Assembly (NCBI RefSeq): GCF_900109995.1
Contig: NZ_FOCB01000007.1
Location: 147,177-211,176, forward strand
Source: Pseudomonas sp. ok272
GTDB taxonomy: Bacteria > Pseudomonadota > Gammaproteobacteria > Pseudomonadales > Pseudomonadaceae
Direction: 5' to 3'
DNA: 64,000 bases
Below are positions 1 to 9,562 of the stretch, in pieces. The position numbers and the translations under genes were made by a program. The notes below the pieces were generated by a model. It did no database searches and was not told the origin of the DNA. It worked only from the letters and a program-made list of their open reading frames with translations. Each line of letters begins with the position of its first letter. Position 1 is the stretch's first letter.

Positions 1-11
1 AGTCGATTCTC

Positions 12-566
12 ATGAACCGCACCGGCCGCACCCTTGCCTTGGGCTGCCTGTTGCTCCTTCAGCCGCTGCTCGTGCATGCACAGGAAGGCGGCAACTCGCT
101 GTTGATTCCGGCAATGGGTCGTTGCACCCTCAATACCCAGCCTGAAGACCTGAAGGAGGCACTCCAAGCCTGCCAGACTGCGTCGGACGCCGGGGATGCG
201 GAGGCGCAATACGAGTTGGGCGAGTTCTACTACGAAGGCAAAAGCGCGCCGCGCGATCTCAACCTGGCCCTGAGCTACTTCGAAAAAGCCTCCCTGCAAG
301 GCCACGCCCAGGCGCAATTCAAACTCGGCACCATGTTCTTCCACGGCGAAGGCGTGCCGGCCAACAACGTTCAGGCCTACATCGTGCTGAAAATGGCCGC
401 GGTCAACGGCGCCGAAGAAGCCCTGGACACCGCCGACGAAGTCGCCGAGCACATGCAGCGCGATGAACTGGAAGTCGCTACCCAGGTGCTGGGGCAAATT
501 TTCCGCAAGTACCTGCTGGAGCTGCAAAGCGCGGATGGGCGTACGCCGTTCTCACCGCTGCCCTAA
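12..566 (+). CDS. Sel1-repeat secreted protein
   Basis: The first 23 or so residues form a signal peptide (basic start, a leucine-rich core, then VHAQ), so the 184-residue product should be exported to the periplasm. Residues about 55-140 hold two clear Sel1/TPR-like repeats (AEAQYELGEFYYEG and AQAQFKLGTMFFHGEG) and the start of a third. Sel1 proteins are alpha-solenoid scaffolds for protein contacts. No catalytic domain is visible, so the role is unknown. The last 15 bases overlap the 3' end of the convergent membrane-protein gene, so no terminator separates them. Confidence 0.85.
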   Translation: MNRTGRTLALGCLLLLQPLLVHAQEGGNSLLIPAMGRCTLNTQPEDLKEALQACQTASDAGDAEAQYELGEFYYEGKSAPRDLNLALSYFEKASLQGHAQAQFKLGTMFFHGEGVPANNVQAYIVLKMAAVNGAEEALDTADEVAEHMQRDELEVATQVLGQIFRKYLLELQSADGRTPFSPLP

Positions 567-1841
567 GCCTTCATCTGGTGCAGGCTGGGCATGCTTTTGC
601 ATTATCCTGATCAACATCAGCACGCATCCCGTAAGCGAGCCCATGCTCTGGAGCCTCAGATAAAAACTTATATCCGGGGCGCCTGCGCTTAAAAAGTAAA
701 TAACCGGAAGCAGCACACACAACATTATAAAAATCATAATCAACTGAGGCGTCAAGGTATCGTGCAGCCCCCGCAAATGAGCCGCGCACAACGCAAGTAA
801 AGCACCACTTATTAAAAAGACAGAAACAGTCAAATAAGCACTCAGATCAACCGCCACCACATCCCCCCCCATCAAAAAGAACAAGTCCCGTCCGAAACAC
901 CACACTCCAAACAGTATAAAAGCCATCAACCCAGCCAACCCTATCAGCGCTTTTAAATAGGCGTCAGATCGTTCTAGTGGATGAGTACTCACGTACAGGC
1001 TATGGGCTTGCGCACAGGCTAAAACAGGCACCATCAACAACCCTATAACTGACATGAACACCGCAAGCTGAGCAACCCGTGTCGGCGCCAACACCGCCAG
1101 CCTTTCATTTAGTAAATAAAAATAGATTTTCTGCCCCGCCAACCCTATTGCAATAGGTGCACCCAGCACCAGAACACGACGCACAATACGCCGACAACAC
1201 TCCGGATAAAAATCAAACCCACGAGTACGAGAAAGCAACACAAGACAAAATAAAAACAAACACTCACTCAGCGTGAAATACCCCATCCCCCAAAGATAAA
1301 AACCTTCAGCACTGCTTATAAAATAGGCCACCAACACATACACGCAGGAAAACAGCACGACACAAAACCGTATCAAGGCACACACTTTCGCACGACCCGT
1401 GGACTCATGAAAAGCATGCAAAAATGTGTTCACCACCAATAAAGGTACCGCACATACATACACCACAGACAACACACCAACTTCCTCCGCCCCTATCAAT
1501 TGGGCGCCGGAAAACGACTTAACTTCAGCCACTAATACCGCACACAGCACTCCAGCAAACACCCCAAGGCAGAATGCCAGGGTAAATCCATTACGAAACA
1601 AAAGCCTGCTGCGCAACTCATCAACAGCGACCTCAGCACTTAAATTACCAACGCCCCCCAACAACATCGAGACCAGTGCAGAAACCACCGAAAAAAAAGC
1701 CAGAACGTAACTAAACAGCACCAAGCCCGCGGCACTCTTATGCGCCACAAGCGCCAGTACAAAAGAAACACCGAAGAACGGAACAATACGACTTAACAAA
1801 AAGGGAACGAAAGACACTCTCATGTATTCAAAATAAGACAT
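552..1841 (-). CDS. MATE-like multidrug/polysaccharide-type flippase
   Basis: This 429-residue, very hydrophobic protein has about 12 membrane segments. The segment HLRGLHDTLTPQ (about residue 360) resembles the repeated motif of the MATE/MOP exporter superfamily, and a related stretch (HAFHESTGRAK, about residue 145) lies in the first half, as expected for a two-fold pseudo-symmetric transporter. Family members move drugs, lipid-linked sugars or peptides across the inner membrane; the substrate here is unknown. The start codon directly follows the stop of the gene at 1842-2282, so the two are co-transcribed. Base composition is clearly AT-richer than the flanking core genes, suggesting an acquired gene. 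A divergent MATE or MurJ/Wzx-type flippase are both possible. Confidence 0.7.
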   Translation of the reverse strand: MSYFEYMRVSFVPFLLSRIVPFFGVSFVLALVAHKSAAGLVLFSYVLAFFSVVSALVSMLLGGVGNLSAEVAVDELRSRLLFRNGFTLAFCLGVFAGVLCAVLVAEVKSFSGAQLIGAEEVGVLSVVYVCAVPLLVVNTFLHAFHESTGRAKVCALIRFCVVLFSCVYVLVAYFISSAEGFYLWGMGYFTLSECLFLFCLVLLSRTRGFDFYPECCRRIVRRVLVLGAPIAIGLAGQKIYFYLLNERLAVLAPTRVAQLAVFMSVIGLLMVPVLACAQAHSLYVSTHPLERSDAYLKALIGLAGLMAFILFGVWCFGRDLFFLMGGDVVAVDLSAYLTVSVFLISGALLALCAAHLRGLHDTLTPQLIMIFIMLCVLLPVIYFLSAGAPDISFYLRLQSMGSLTGCVLMLIRIMQKHAQPAPDEGLGQR

Positions 1842-2282
1842 TCAGTGCATCTCCCAAATAGACACCATCCTTTCCCCGAACTCCAACTCATGCAAATGCT
1901 GAATCACCTCGAATGCAACTTCCAGGCGCCTCAAATCCTGATCATCTCGAACGCCAAAATAGGGGTAGTGATGAAAATAATATCCGAAAATACGCTGGCA
2001 ATCGGCCTCGTATTGACGAGTGTCTAATATATGCTGATGCCAAACCTCATCAACCTCCAGCATCGGAGGAAGAACCGGATAATCACTTAAGTACTTTTTA
2101 TTCAAGAAGAGAACGTTTCTATAATACTGAACTGCTATTTCCGCTTCGACTTCCGACCACTTTCGGCACAACAACCTATCTCCCGACACGAGCTTCTCCT
2201 GGATAAGATGGAAGTCCATACCATTGATATAAACCACCGCTCCCTCAAGGGTCGGGCATATCAGCCCATCTGATCGCCGCAT
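1842..2282 (-). CDS. Glycine-rich-domain-like (WHxH) protein
   Basis: The 146-residue product carries VDEVWHQHILDTRQYEADC followed by HHYPYFG (about residues 78-110). This matches the WHxH signature of the 'glycine-rich domain-containing protein-like' family (GRDP, DUF1399-type), whose biochemical role is not established. The histidines could bind a metal, but that is inference. The first in-frame ATG at 2282 has no good ribosome site. A start at the internal ATG near 2219, giving MDFHLIQEKL, has purine-rich sequence upstream and may be the real one. It is the first gene of a two-gene unit with the MATE-like exporter and shares its low GC. Confidence 0.6.
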   Translation of the reverse strand: MRRSDGLICPTLEGAVVYINGMDFHLIQEKLVSGDRLLCRKWSEVEAEIAVQYYRNVLFLNKKYLSDYPVLPPMLEVDEVWHQHILDTRQYEADCQRIFGYYFHHYPYFGVRDDQDLRRLEVAFEVIQHLHELEFGERMVSIWEMH

Positions 2283-2728
2283 TGAGTGAGGCAGTGTTTT
2301 GGTTATCGCCTCGTAACCATATCTAGATCCTCCACTTTAAGTATTAGCCGCATTAAATGCCGGCAAACAAACAATACTCAATCACACAGGAAGCGCACAT
2401 AAGACCGAAGCTACAAATACGCCAGTATTATCCCAAGCAACTGCACTAAACCTCTTACATGAAGTACCCGTTATTCAACAGACAGACGAGGAAGTCATAG
2501 CTCGCCACTTGCGTGGCAGGGGATAACTTTTCCCAACGCGCAGAAAATCCCGCTCGCCGTCGCCGTCAATGGCCGCGGGCAGAATCATCTGATGCAAAAC
2601 GAAAGGTTTTTTAAATGAGAGGTTGTTGCTGTCAAGCACGGTGACACGCCCACCATCGCCCCCCTGTAGCAAAGGGGGCGAGGCCATGTGACGGCAACAG
2701 GTGCCGTCAGCGCGCTATTGGCAAAACC
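2283..2728. other. Intergenic region with one doubtful 70-codon ORF
   Basis: These 446 bases separate the accessory pair from the DUF1820 gene. The left part (to about 2480) is AT-rich and should hold the promoter of the WHxH/MATE pair. On the minus strand 2687-2475 is a 70-codon frame ending in Ser-Ser-Ser-Val-Cys. It has no ribosome site and I do not recognise it; it could be a small peptide gene or a decayed remnant. A short hairpin (CGCCCCC at 2657-2663 with GGGGGCG at 2674-2680) lies near its 5' end. Confidence 0.4.
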
Positions 2729-3058
2729 CTACTTCTCAGGCATTGGCATCGGAAACGGCATGACGTTGCCGACCGCGCCGCGGGCTTCGCTGATTTTCGG
2801 GGTGCCCAGGCGTTCGACTTCGTCGATCCGCACAATCGAATGCATCGGCACGAAACTGCGCACCACGCCTTCGAACTGCGCCTTGAGTTTCTCTTCGCTC
2901 GGATCGACGACCACTTGCGTGCGCTCGCCAAAGACGAACTCTTCCACTTCCAGGAAGCCCCACAGATCGCTTTGATAGATCTGCTTGGCGTACATTTCGA
3001 ACACCTGGCCCTGATTGAGGAAAATCACCTTGTAGATTGGGGCTTCACGTTTGGTCAT
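2729..3058 (-). CDS. DUF1820 family protein
   Basis: This small 109-residue conserved protein begins MTKREAPIYKVIFLNQGQVF and contains GFLEVEEFVFGERTQVVVDP, features I associate with the DUF1820 family of gamma-proteobacteria. Its function is not known. The open frame extends far upstream, but that extension lies antisense to miaB and is a shadow. The ATG at 3058 is the family start. It is divergent from miaB, and a TATAGT box on the minus strand at 3106-3101 is a plausible -10. Confidence 0.85.
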   Translation of the reverse strand: MTKREAPIYKVIFLNQGQVFEMYAKQIYQSDLWGFLEVEEFVFGERTQVVVDPSEEKLKAQFEGVVRSFVPMHSIVRIDEVERLGTPKISEARGAVGNVMPFPMPMPEK

Positions 3059-3100
3059 GGTGGGCGGGCAACACATCGGGGGATAAAAATGAGGGCGCGA

Positions 3101-3106
3101 ACTATA
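3101..3106 (-). promoter_or_regulatory. Candidate -10 box for DUF1820 gene
   Basis: TATAGT read on the minus strand, about 43 bases before the ATG at 3058. No convincing -35 was seen. Confidence 0.4.
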
Positions 3107-3153
3107 GCATAGCCGCTGGACGCACAGCGGTAGGAACCTGGACACATGTTCCC

Positions 3154-3159
3154 TATAAT
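3154..3159 (+). promoter_or_regulatory. Candidate -10 box for miaB operon
   Basis: A consensus TATAAT, 34 bases upstream of the miaB ATG. The expected -35 region is weak, so only the -10 is supported. Confidence 0.5.
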
Positions 3160-3193
3160 GCGCGGTTCTTTGAATCGCGTGATGATCCCGTCC

Positions 3194-4522
3194 ATGGCCA
3201 AGAAGCTTTACATCGAAACCCACGGTTGCCAGATGAACGAGTACGACAGCTCGCGCATGGTCGATCTGCTGGGTGAACACCAGGCCCTGGAAGTCACCGC
3301 CCGCGCGGAAGACGCCGACGTGATTCTGCTCAACACCTGCTCGATCCGCGAGCGCGCCCAGGACCGGGTGTACTCCCAACTGGGCCGCTGGCGCGAGCTG
3401 AAGCTGGCCAACCCGGAGATGGTCATCGCCGTCGGCGGTTGCGTGGCCAGCCAGGAAGGCGCCGCCATCCGCGATCGCGCCCCGTACGTAGACGTGGTGT
3501 TCGGCCCCCAGACCCTGCACCGCCTGCCGGAAATGATCGACGCCGCACGCCTGACCAAGCTGCCGCAAGTCGATGTCTCGTTCCCCGAGATCGAAAAGTT
3601 CGACCACCTGCCCGAACCACGCGTCGATGGCCCGAGCGCCTATGTGTCGGTGATGGAGGGGTGCAGCAAGTACTGCACGTTCTGCGTGGTGCCCTACACC
3701 CGCGGCGAAGAAGTCAGCCGGCCGTTCGACGACGTGATCGCCGAGATCATTCACCTGGCCGAGCACGGTGTGCGTGAAGTCACCTTGCTGGGACAGAACG
3801 TCAACGGCTATCGCGGCACAACCCACGACGGGCGCCTGGCAGATTTGGCCGAGCTGATCCGCGTGGTGGCCGCCGTCGACGGTATCGACCGCATCCGCTA
3901 CACCACCTCACACCCGCTGGAGTTCTCCGACAGTCTGATCCAGGCCCACGCCGACGTGCCAGAACTGGTCAAGCACCTGCACTTGCCGGTGCAATCGGGT
4001 TCGGACCGGATCCTCTCGGCGATGAAGCGCAACCACACTGCACTCGAATACAAATCCAAGCTGCGCAAACTGCGGGCCGCCGTGCCGGGCATCTGCATCA
4101 GCTCGGACTTCATCGTCGGCTTCCCCGGCGAGACCGAAAAAGACTTCGAACAGACCATGAAGCTGATCGAGGACGTCGGCTTCGACTTCTCCTACTCGTT
4201 CGTCTATAGCCAGCGCCCGGGCACCCCGGCCGCCGACCTTGCCGACGACACCCCGGAGGAGCTGAAAAAGCAGCGTCTGAACGCCCTGCAACATCGCCTC
4301 AACCAACAGGGCTTCGAGATCAGCCGACAAATGGTCGGTTCGACCCAGCGCATCCTGGTCACCGATTACTCGAAAAAAGACCCGGGCGAACTGCAGGGCC
4401 GTACTGAAAACAACCGTATCGTCAACTTCCGCTGCGACAATCCGACCCTGATCGGCCAGTTCGCCGACGTGCACATCGATGCCGCGCAGCCACACTCGTT
4501 GCGAGGGTCGCTGATCCAGTAA
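3194..4522 (+). CDS. miaB: tRNA-2-methylthio-N6-dimethylallyladenosine synthase MiaB
   Basis: This radical-SAM methylthiotransferase converts i6A37 to ms2i6A37 in tRNAs reading UNN codons. The N-terminal MTTase domain has three cluster cysteines ([11 protein letters not shown] at residue 12, [16 protein letters not shown]). The radical-SAM motif CSKYCTFC lies in the middle, and a C-terminal TRAM domain follows. The length of 442 residues is normal. The start at 3194 ([12 protein letters not shown]) is chosen because the upstream in-frame ATGs precede the conserved N-terminus and overlap the promoter. It leads the operon miaB-phoH-ybeY-corC-lnt. Confidence 0.97.
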   Translation: MAKKLYIETHGCQMNEYDSSRMVDLLGEHQALEVTARAEDADVILLNTCSIRERAQDRVYSQLGRWRELKLANPEMVIAVGGCVASQEGAAIRDRAPYVDVVFGPQTLHRLPEMIDAARLTKLPQVDVSFPEIEKFDHLPEPRVDGPSAYVSVMEGCSKYCTFCVVPYTRGEEVSRPFDDVIAEIIHLAEHGVREVTLLGQNVNGYRGTTHDGRLADLAELIRVVAAVDGIDRIRYTTSHPLEFSDSLIQAHADVPELVKHLHLPVQSGSDRILSAMKRNHTALEYKSKLRKLRAAVPGICISSDFIVGFPGETEKDFEQTMKLIEDVGFDFSYSFVYSQRPGTPAADLADDTPEELKKQRLNALQHRLNQQGFEISRQMVGSTQRILVTDYSKKDPGELQGRTENNRIVNFRCDNPTLIGQFADVHIDAAQPHSLRGSLIQ

Positions 4523-4534
4523 CACCGCAGATCA

Positions 4535-4566
4535 CTGTAGGAGCCGAGCGTGCTCGGCGCCTACAG
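4535..4566. repeat. REP-like single hairpin
   Basis: A near-perfect palindrome between miaB and phoH: CTGTAGG-A-GCCGAGC-GT-GCTCGGC-G-CCTACAG. It is related to, but not identical with, the REP hairpins elsewhere in the window. It may stabilise the miaB transcript or attenuate read-through. No T-run follows, so it is not a classical terminator. Confidence 0.75.
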
Positions 4567-4667
4567 GTCCGGTGTTCGACATTGGGATATTTAAGAGCTT
4601 TCGCACCCAGGCCTCTGGCGTTATCCTTGATTTCATCTTAATTACCCAAGGGCGGCTGAAAACAACC

Positions 4668-5672
4668 TTGAACGCACCCATCGAACCCCATCGTTTTATC
4701 CTCGAGCCCTTTGAGGCTCATCGCTTCGCCAACCTGTGCGGGCAATTCGACGAGCATTTGCGCTTGATCGAACAACGCCTGGCGATCGTGATTCGCAATC
4801 GCGGCAATCAGTTCGAACTGATTGGCGAGCTCAAGCACACCACCTCCGCCGAATCCCTCTTGCGCCGCCTCTACCGTGAAACCCAGGGTAGCGAGCTGTC
4901 GCCAGACATGGTCCACCTGTACCTGCAGGAGTCGGCCGTCGAAGAACTGGACAATCCAGCCCCCGCCGAAGCCGCCGTCGCCCTGCGCACCAAAAAAGGC
5001 ATGATTCGCCCTCGCGGCTTGAATCAGCAGCGTTACGTGAAGGAAATCCTCGGTAACGACATCAACTTCGGCATCGGCCCGGCCGGTACCGGCAAGACCT
5101 ACCTGGCGGTGGCCTGCGCGGTCGATGCGCTGGAACGCGAGCAGATCCGCCGCATCCTGCTGGTTCGCCCGGCGGTCGAGGCGGGCGAGAAACTCGGTTT
5201 CCTGCCTGGCGACCTGTCGCAGAAGATCGACCCGTACCTGCGCCCTTTGTATGACGCACTGTACGAAATGCTCGGTTTTGAATACGTGGCCAAGCTGATC
5301 GAGCGCCAGGTGATCGAAGTCGCGCCCCTGGCCTACATGCGCGGTCGCACGCTGAACAACAGCTTCATCATCCTGGACGAAAGCCAGAACACCACGGTCG
5401 AGCAAATGAAGATGTTCCTGACCCGGATCGGCTTTGGCTCGACGGCGGTGATCACCGGCGACATCACCCAGGTCGACCTGCCCAAGGGCACCAAGTCCGG
5501 GCTCAATCATGTGATTGAGGTGCTCAAGGACGTACCGGGCATCAGCTTTACCCACTTCAAGCCCAAAGACGTGGTGCGCCATCCACTGGTACAGCGCATT
5601 GTCGAAGCCTATGAGCGCTTCGAAAACCGCGCGGCCGATGAAGCTCCCAAGGATAGCCACCGCAATGCTTGA
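4668..5672 (+). CDS. ybeZ: PhoH-like ATPase (YbeZ)
   Basis: A P-loop ATPase of the PhoH/YbeZ family, thought to act with the endoribonuclease YbeY in RNA metabolism. The Walker A motif [11 protein letters not shown] and Walker B with the following box ([12 protein letters not shown]) are visible. I choose the TTG at 4668, giving (M)[19 protein letters not shown], because the family N-terminus begins there and AAGGGCGG lies upstream. An in-frame ATG at 4572 would add 32 residues of unlikely sequence that run from next to the REP-like hairpin. Its last 8 bases overlap ybeY, indicating coupled translation. Confidence 0.92.
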   Translation: MNAPIEPHRFILEPFEAHRFANLCGQFDEHLRLIEQRLAIVIRNRGNQFELIGELKHTTSAESLLRRLYRETQGSELSPDMVHLYLQESAVEELDNPAPAEAAVALRTKKGMIRPRGLNQQRYVKEILGNDINFGIGPAGTGKTYLAVACAVDALEREQIRRILLVRPAVEAGEKLGFLPGDLSQKIDPYLRPLYDALYEMLGFEYVAKLIERQVIEVAPLAYMRGRTLNNSFIILDESQNTTVEQMKMFLTRIGFGSTAVITGDITQVDLPKGTKSGLNHVIEVLKDVPGISFTHFKPKDVVRHPLVQRIVEAYERFENRAADEAPKDSHRNA

Positions 5673-6159
5673 GCTTGACCTGCAACGGGCGACCGACAAG
5701 GCCGTCCCCAGCGAAGACCAGTTTCGCCAATGGTGCGAACTGGCCCTGCGCCAGCGTACTGCCGACTCGGAGATGACCATTCGCCTGGTCGACGAAGCCG
5801 AAGCGCGTGAACTCAATCACACCTGGCGTCAAAAAGATTACGCGACCAACGTCCTGTCGTTCCCGGCCGACGTGCCCGACGAGTTTCTCGACATTCCGCT
5901 GCTGGGCGACCTGGTGATCTGTGTCGCCGTTGTCGAGCGTGAAGCGGCCGAGCAAGGCAAGGCGCTACAGGCCCACTGGGCACATCTGGTGATTCACGGC
6001 TGCTTGCATCTATTGGGTTACGACCATATAGATGATGAAGAAGCTGAGGAAATGGAAGCACTGGAACGAACGTTGCTTGCAGAACTGGGTCATCCCGACC
6101 CTTATGCGGACGACGAAACCGAAACATCCCCTATCGTTACAACAAAGGATTCAGAGTAA
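5665..6159 (+). CDS. ybeY: Endoribonuclease YbeY
   Basis: A zinc-dependent single-strand endoribonuclease needed for 16S rRNA 3'-end maturation and ribosome quality control. The metal motif HxxxHxxxxxH is present as [11 protein letters not shown] near residue 113. The product is 164 residues, a normal length. The start [11 protein letters not shown] at 5665 overlaps the end of the PhoH gene, and the longer upstream frame is antisense-free but not conserved. The acidic C-terminal tail ([11 protein letters not shown]) is typical of pseudomonads. It is followed after 5 bases by the corC-type gene. Confidence 0.96.
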   Translation: MLELDLQRATDKAVPSEDQFRQWCELALRQRTADSEMTIRLVDEAEARELNHTWRQKDYATNVLSFPADVPDEFLDIPLLGDLVICVAVVEREAAEQGKALQAHWAHLVIHGCLHLLGYDHIDDEEAEEMEALERTLLAELGHPDPYADDETETSPIVTTKDSE

Positions 6160-6164
6160 TCGCT

Positions 6165-7004
6165 ATGAGCGAAGATCGATCGAGCAACGGGCAGAAGTCA
6201 TGGCTGGGTAAGCTCACCCAGGCTTTTGCCCACGAGCCGAAGAACCGCCAGGAGCTGCTGGAGCTCCTGCGTGATGCCCACCAGAACAAATTGCTGGACA
6301 GCGAAGCGCTGGCCATCGTCGAAGGCGCCATCCAGGTGGCTGACCTGCAAGTGCGCGACATCATGGTCCCGCGCTCGCAAATGGTCAGCATCAAGGCGAC
6401 CCAGACACCCCGCGAGTTCCTGCCCGCCGTGGTCGACTCGGCCCACTCCCGCTACCCGGTGATTGGCGAAAGCCACGACGACGTGATGGGCGTGTTGCTG
6501 GCCAAGGACTTGCTGCCGTTGATCCTCCAGGAGAACGGCGACCGCTTCAACATCAAGGACCTGCTGCGCCCGGCCACCTTCGTGCCCGAGTCCAAGCGCC
6601 TGAACGTGTTGTTGCGCGAGTTCCGCGCCAACCATAACCACATGGCCATCGTCATCGACGAGTACGGCGGCGTGGCCGGCCTGGTGACCATCGAGGACGT
6701 GCTGGAGCAGATCGTCGGCGACATCGAAGACGAGCACGACGTCGAGGAAGACAGCTACATCAAGCCGTTGCCCAGCGGCGACTTCCTGATCAAGGCCCTG
6801 ACGCCGATCGAGAACTTCAACGAGTTCTTCGACAGCGAGTTCTCCAACGACGAGTTCGATACCGTTGGCGGCCTGGTGATGAGCGCGTTCGGGCACTTGC
6901 CAAAACGCAATGAAATCACCGAAATTGGCGCCTATCGCTTCCGTGTCCTGAACGCGGACAGCCGGCGCATTCACTTGCTGCGCCTGACACCTATTGCCCG
7001 GTAA
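6165..7004 (+). CDS. corC: CorC/YbeX family CBS-domain protein
   Basis: A 279-residue cytosolic protein with paired CBS domains (about residues 65-190; VRDIMVPRSQMV and IDEYGGVAGLVTIEDVLEQIVGD) and a C-terminal CorC/HlyC transporter-associated domain (about 200-278). Members are linked to magnesium/cobalt efflux in Salmonella and, as YbeX, to ribosome and RNA metabolism. The operon position beside ybeZ and ybeY favours the latter association. There are no membrane segments, so it is not itself a channel. It lies tightly between ybeY and lnt. Confidence 0.92.
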   Translation: MSEDRSSNGQKSWLGKLTQAFAHEPKNRQELLELLRDAHQNKLLDSEALAIVEGAIQVADLQVRDIMVPRSQMVSIKATQTPREFLPAVVDSAHSRYPVIGESHDDVMGVLLAKDLLPLILQENGDRFNIKDLLRPATFVPESKRLNVLLREFRANHNHMAIVIDEYGGVAGLVTIEDVLEQIVGDIEDEHDVEEDSYIKPLPSGDFLIKALTPIENFNEFFDSEFSNDEFDTVGGLVMSAFGHLPKRNEITEIGAYRFRVLNADSRRIHLLRLTPIAR

Positions 7005-7018
7005 CCCTAAGGATTGAA

Positions 7019-8542
7019 ATGCGCTGGATGACCCGCCCCGGCTGGCCCGGTAACTTGCTGGCCGTGGCGGCCGGTGCAATCACCACCCTGGCGCTGGCGC
7101 CGTTCGATATCTGGCCGCTGGCACTGCTGGCGGTCGGACTTTTCTATGCAGGCCTGCGCGAACTGACACCCCGTCAGGCGCTGGGTCGTGGTTGGTGCTT
7201 CGGCTTTGGCCTGTTTGGCGCGGGCACCAGCTGGATCTACTACAGCATCCATCACTTCGGTGGCGCCTCGGTGCTGCTGGCCGGACTGCTGATGCTGGCG
7301 TTCACCGCCGCCATCGCCTGGTTCTTCGCCCTGCCCACCGGGATCTGGGCACGCTGGTTGCGCCGCAACGAAGCACCCGTGGCCGATGCCCTGGCCTTCG
7401 CGGCGCTGTGGGTCGCCCAGGAAGCGTTTCGTGGCTGGTTTCTCACCGGTTTCCCGTGGCTTTACTCCGGCTACAGCCAACTCGACGGCCCGCTGGCCGG
7501 GCTCGCGCCGGTTGGCGGAATGTGGCTGGTGTCGTTCGCCATTGCCTTGACGGCCGCACTGATCTGCAACGCTCCCCGCCTGCTGCGCACCCGGCGCAAG
7601 GGCTTCATCGCCGCCGGCATCTTGCTGCTGGCCGGCCCATGGGTCGCAGGCTTTGCCCTCAAGGGCCATGCCTGGACCAGCCCATCGGGCGATCCGCTGA
7701 GCGTGGCCGCCATCCAGGGCAACGTCGAGCAAAGCATGAAATGGGACCCGGCCCAGCTCAACGCACAGCTGGCGCTGTACCGCGACATGAGCATGGATTC
7801 CAAGCCGGTCGACCTGTTGATCTGGCCGGAAACCGCCGTCCCGGTGCTCAAGGAGTCCGCCGAGGCCTACCTGACCACCATGGGGAACTTCGCCGCCGAG
7901 CGTAATTCCGCGCTGATCACCGGGGTGCCGATCCGCCAGATCGTGCACAACGAAAGGCGCTTCTACAATGGCATCACCGTGCTGGGCGAAGGCGACGGCA
8001 CTTACCTCAAGCAAAAACTGGTGCCATTCGGCGAGTACGTGCCGTTGCAGGACGTACTGCGCGGACTGATTGCCTTCTTCGACCTGCCGATGTCGGACTT
8101 CGCCCGCGGCCCGGCCGACCAACCGTTGCTCCAGGCCAAGGGCTACCAGATTGCCCCGTTCATCTGCTACGAAGTGGTGTACCCCGAGTTCGCCGCCAGC
8201 CTGTCGGCCCGCAGCGATCTGCTGCTGACCATCAGCAACGACACCTGGTTCGGCACCTCTATCGGTCCCTTGCAACACCTACAGATGGCGCAGATGCGCG
8301 CCCTGGAAGCCGGACGCTGGATGATCCGCGCCACCAACAACGGCGTGACCGGGCTGATCGACCCTTTCGGCAAGATCACCGCGCAGATCCCACAGTTTGA
8401 ACGCGGCATCCTGTACGGCGAGGTCGTGCCGATGCACAACCTGACACCGTACCTGCAATGGCGTTCGTGGCCGCTGGTCATCCTGTGCCTGCTGCTGTTT
8501 GGCTGGGCGCTGCTGGCCAATCGAATTGCCAAGACGGTGTGA
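7019..8542 (+). CDS. lnt: Apolipoprotein N-acyltransferase
   Basis: An inner-membrane enzyme that adds the third acyl chain to the N-terminal cysteine of lipoproteins, using phospholipid as donor. The first half is membrane segments (about residues 10-215). The second half is a nitrilase fold with the Glu-Lys-Cys triad visible in IWPETAVPV, KQKLVPFGEYVPL and FICYEVVYPEF. A final membrane helix lies near the C-terminus. The length of 507 residues matches the family. It is the last gene of the miaB operon, and a REPIN follows it. Confidence 0.96.
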   Translation: MRWMTRPGWPGNLLAVAAGAITTLALAPFDIWPLALLAVGLFYAGLRELTPRQALGRGWCFGFGLFGAGTSWIYYSIHHFGGASVLLAGLLMLAFTAAIAWFFALPTGIWARWLRRNEAPVADALAFAALWVAQEAFRGWFLTGFPWLYSGYSQLDGPLAGLAPVGGMWLVSFAIALTAALICNAPRLLRTRRKGFIAAGILLLAGPWVAGFALKGHAWTSPSGDPLSVAAIQGNVEQSMKWDPAQLNAQLALYRDMSMDSKPVDLLIWPETAVPVLKESAEAYLTTMGNFAAERNSALITGVPIRQIVHNERRFYNGITVLGEGDGTYLKQKLVPFGEYVPLQDVLRGLIAFFDLPMSDFARGPADQPLLQAKGYQIAPFICYEVVYPEFAASLSARSDLLLTISNDTWFGTSIGPLQHLQMAQMRALEAGRWMIRATNNGVTGLIDPFGKITAQIPQFERGILYGEVVPMHNLTPYLQWRSWPLVILCLLLFGWALLANRIAKTV

Positions 8543-8563
8543 TCGACAACACACAAACTTATA

Positions 8564-8653
8564 GGTAGGAGCGAGCCTGCTCGCGAAAGCGGGGTGTCAC
8601 GCGACATCATCAGAGCCTGACACAACGCATTCGCGAGCAGGCTCGCTCCCACC
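8564..8653. repeat. REPIN (inverted REP pair)
   Basis: Two copies of the Pseudomonas REP core (GGAGCGAGCCTGCTCGCGA and its reverse complement) stand head-to-head about 40 bases apart, between the convergent genes lnt and the YdcF-like gene. Such pairs are mobilised in trans by RAYT transposases; none is encoded in this window. Confidence 0.9.
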
Positions 8654-8657
8654 AGTA

Positions 8658-9425
8658 TCAATCTTTGCGATAGAACACCGAATACCCCGCCTGCCCCACC
8701 GCCTCATTGAGCAACTGCCCGGAGCGCCAGAACGACTTGACCGTCGGTATCCAGCCCCCAAAGGGCTCACCGTTGTCAGTCCCCAAAAAGCCCATCGGCG
8801 CCGGCACCACCGTCAGCCCGGCTTGTTCGAAGCTCCAGACCGCGCGCGGCATATGCCAGGCCTGCGTCACGACCACCACACGCTTGATCCCCTCGGGTTG
8901 CAGCAACTCGGCGCTGAACCGGGCGTTCTCCCACGTCGTGCGACTGCGCCCTTCCTGCCAGCGCACGCTCACGCCAAAATCATCCTGTAACGAATCCGCC
9001 ATCAGCTTGGCTTCGGTCGGCGGCGTGCCGTAATGCAGACCGCCGCTGGTCAGCACCGGCAAGCCCGAGGCCTTGGCCAGTCGGGCGGCATAGCGCTCGC
9101 GCTCCAGGGCCACGCCGGTGGGCTGATCGCTGCCCCAGGCCAGGTCACCCCGCTCACGCCCGGCCCCCAGCACCACGATCACATCGGCCCGCTCGGCCAG
9201 GGTTGCCCATTCACTGCGGGCCAGCGCCGGCTCACGTTCGAGCGCCTTGGCGCCCCATTGCACGACCACCGGCAGGCTCATCAGCCAGAACCCACCCACG
9301 CCCAGCGCGAAGCACAACCCCGCCAGTCGCGGCCTTGACCGGCGCAACCACCAGGCAATGACCAGCAACAGCAAGAGAATGCCGGGGGGCATCAACAGTT
9401 GTTTGACGAGATAGCGAAAAGGCAT
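8658..9425 (-). CDS. YdcF/ElyC-family envelope protein
   Basis: A 255-residue protein with two N-terminal membrane helices (about residues 10-57) followed by a DUF218 domain (about 80-240). The domain carries the hallmarks VIVVLGAG, TSGGLHYGTPPTEA and RVVVVTQAWHMPRA. SanA, ElyC and YdcF relatives are tied to envelope integrity and peptidoglycan or lipid-carrier metabolism, but the reaction is unsettled. The start is supported by GGAG before the ATG. Its 3' end abuts the REPIN. Confidence 0.85.
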   Translation of the reverse strand: MPFRYLVKQLLMPPGILLLLLVIAWWLRRSRPRLAGLCFALGVGGFWLMSLPVVVQWGAKALEREPALARSEWATLAERADVIVVLGAGRERGDLAWGSDQPTGVALERERYAARLAKASGLPVLTSGGLHYGTPPTEAKLMADSLQDDFGVSVRWQEGRSRTTWENARFSAELLQPEGIKRVVVVTQAWHMPRAVWSFEQAGLTVVPAPMGFLGTDNGEPFGGWIPTVKSFWRSGQLLNEAVGQAGYSVFYRKD

Positions 9426-9562
9426 CGAGCATCTCCAAAAGATGCCCGAAGCCTAAGTGGATTGAAACAAAGCGACAACCAAGGTGATGGGACTTCCGTT
9501 GAAAAAGCCATCACGGGTGACTTCACGCGCCCGCATGGGGCGACCAACACGGGACTGCTCAC

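Noticed and set aside
3059..3826. N-terminal extension of the DUF1820 frame to 365 codons
   Set aside because: The extension lies antisense to miaB and across its promoter; the conserved protein starts at 3058.
4572..4667. Longer start for the PhoH gene at an ATG at 4572
   Set aside because: It would add 32 unconserved residues; the TTG at 4668 matches the family N-terminus.
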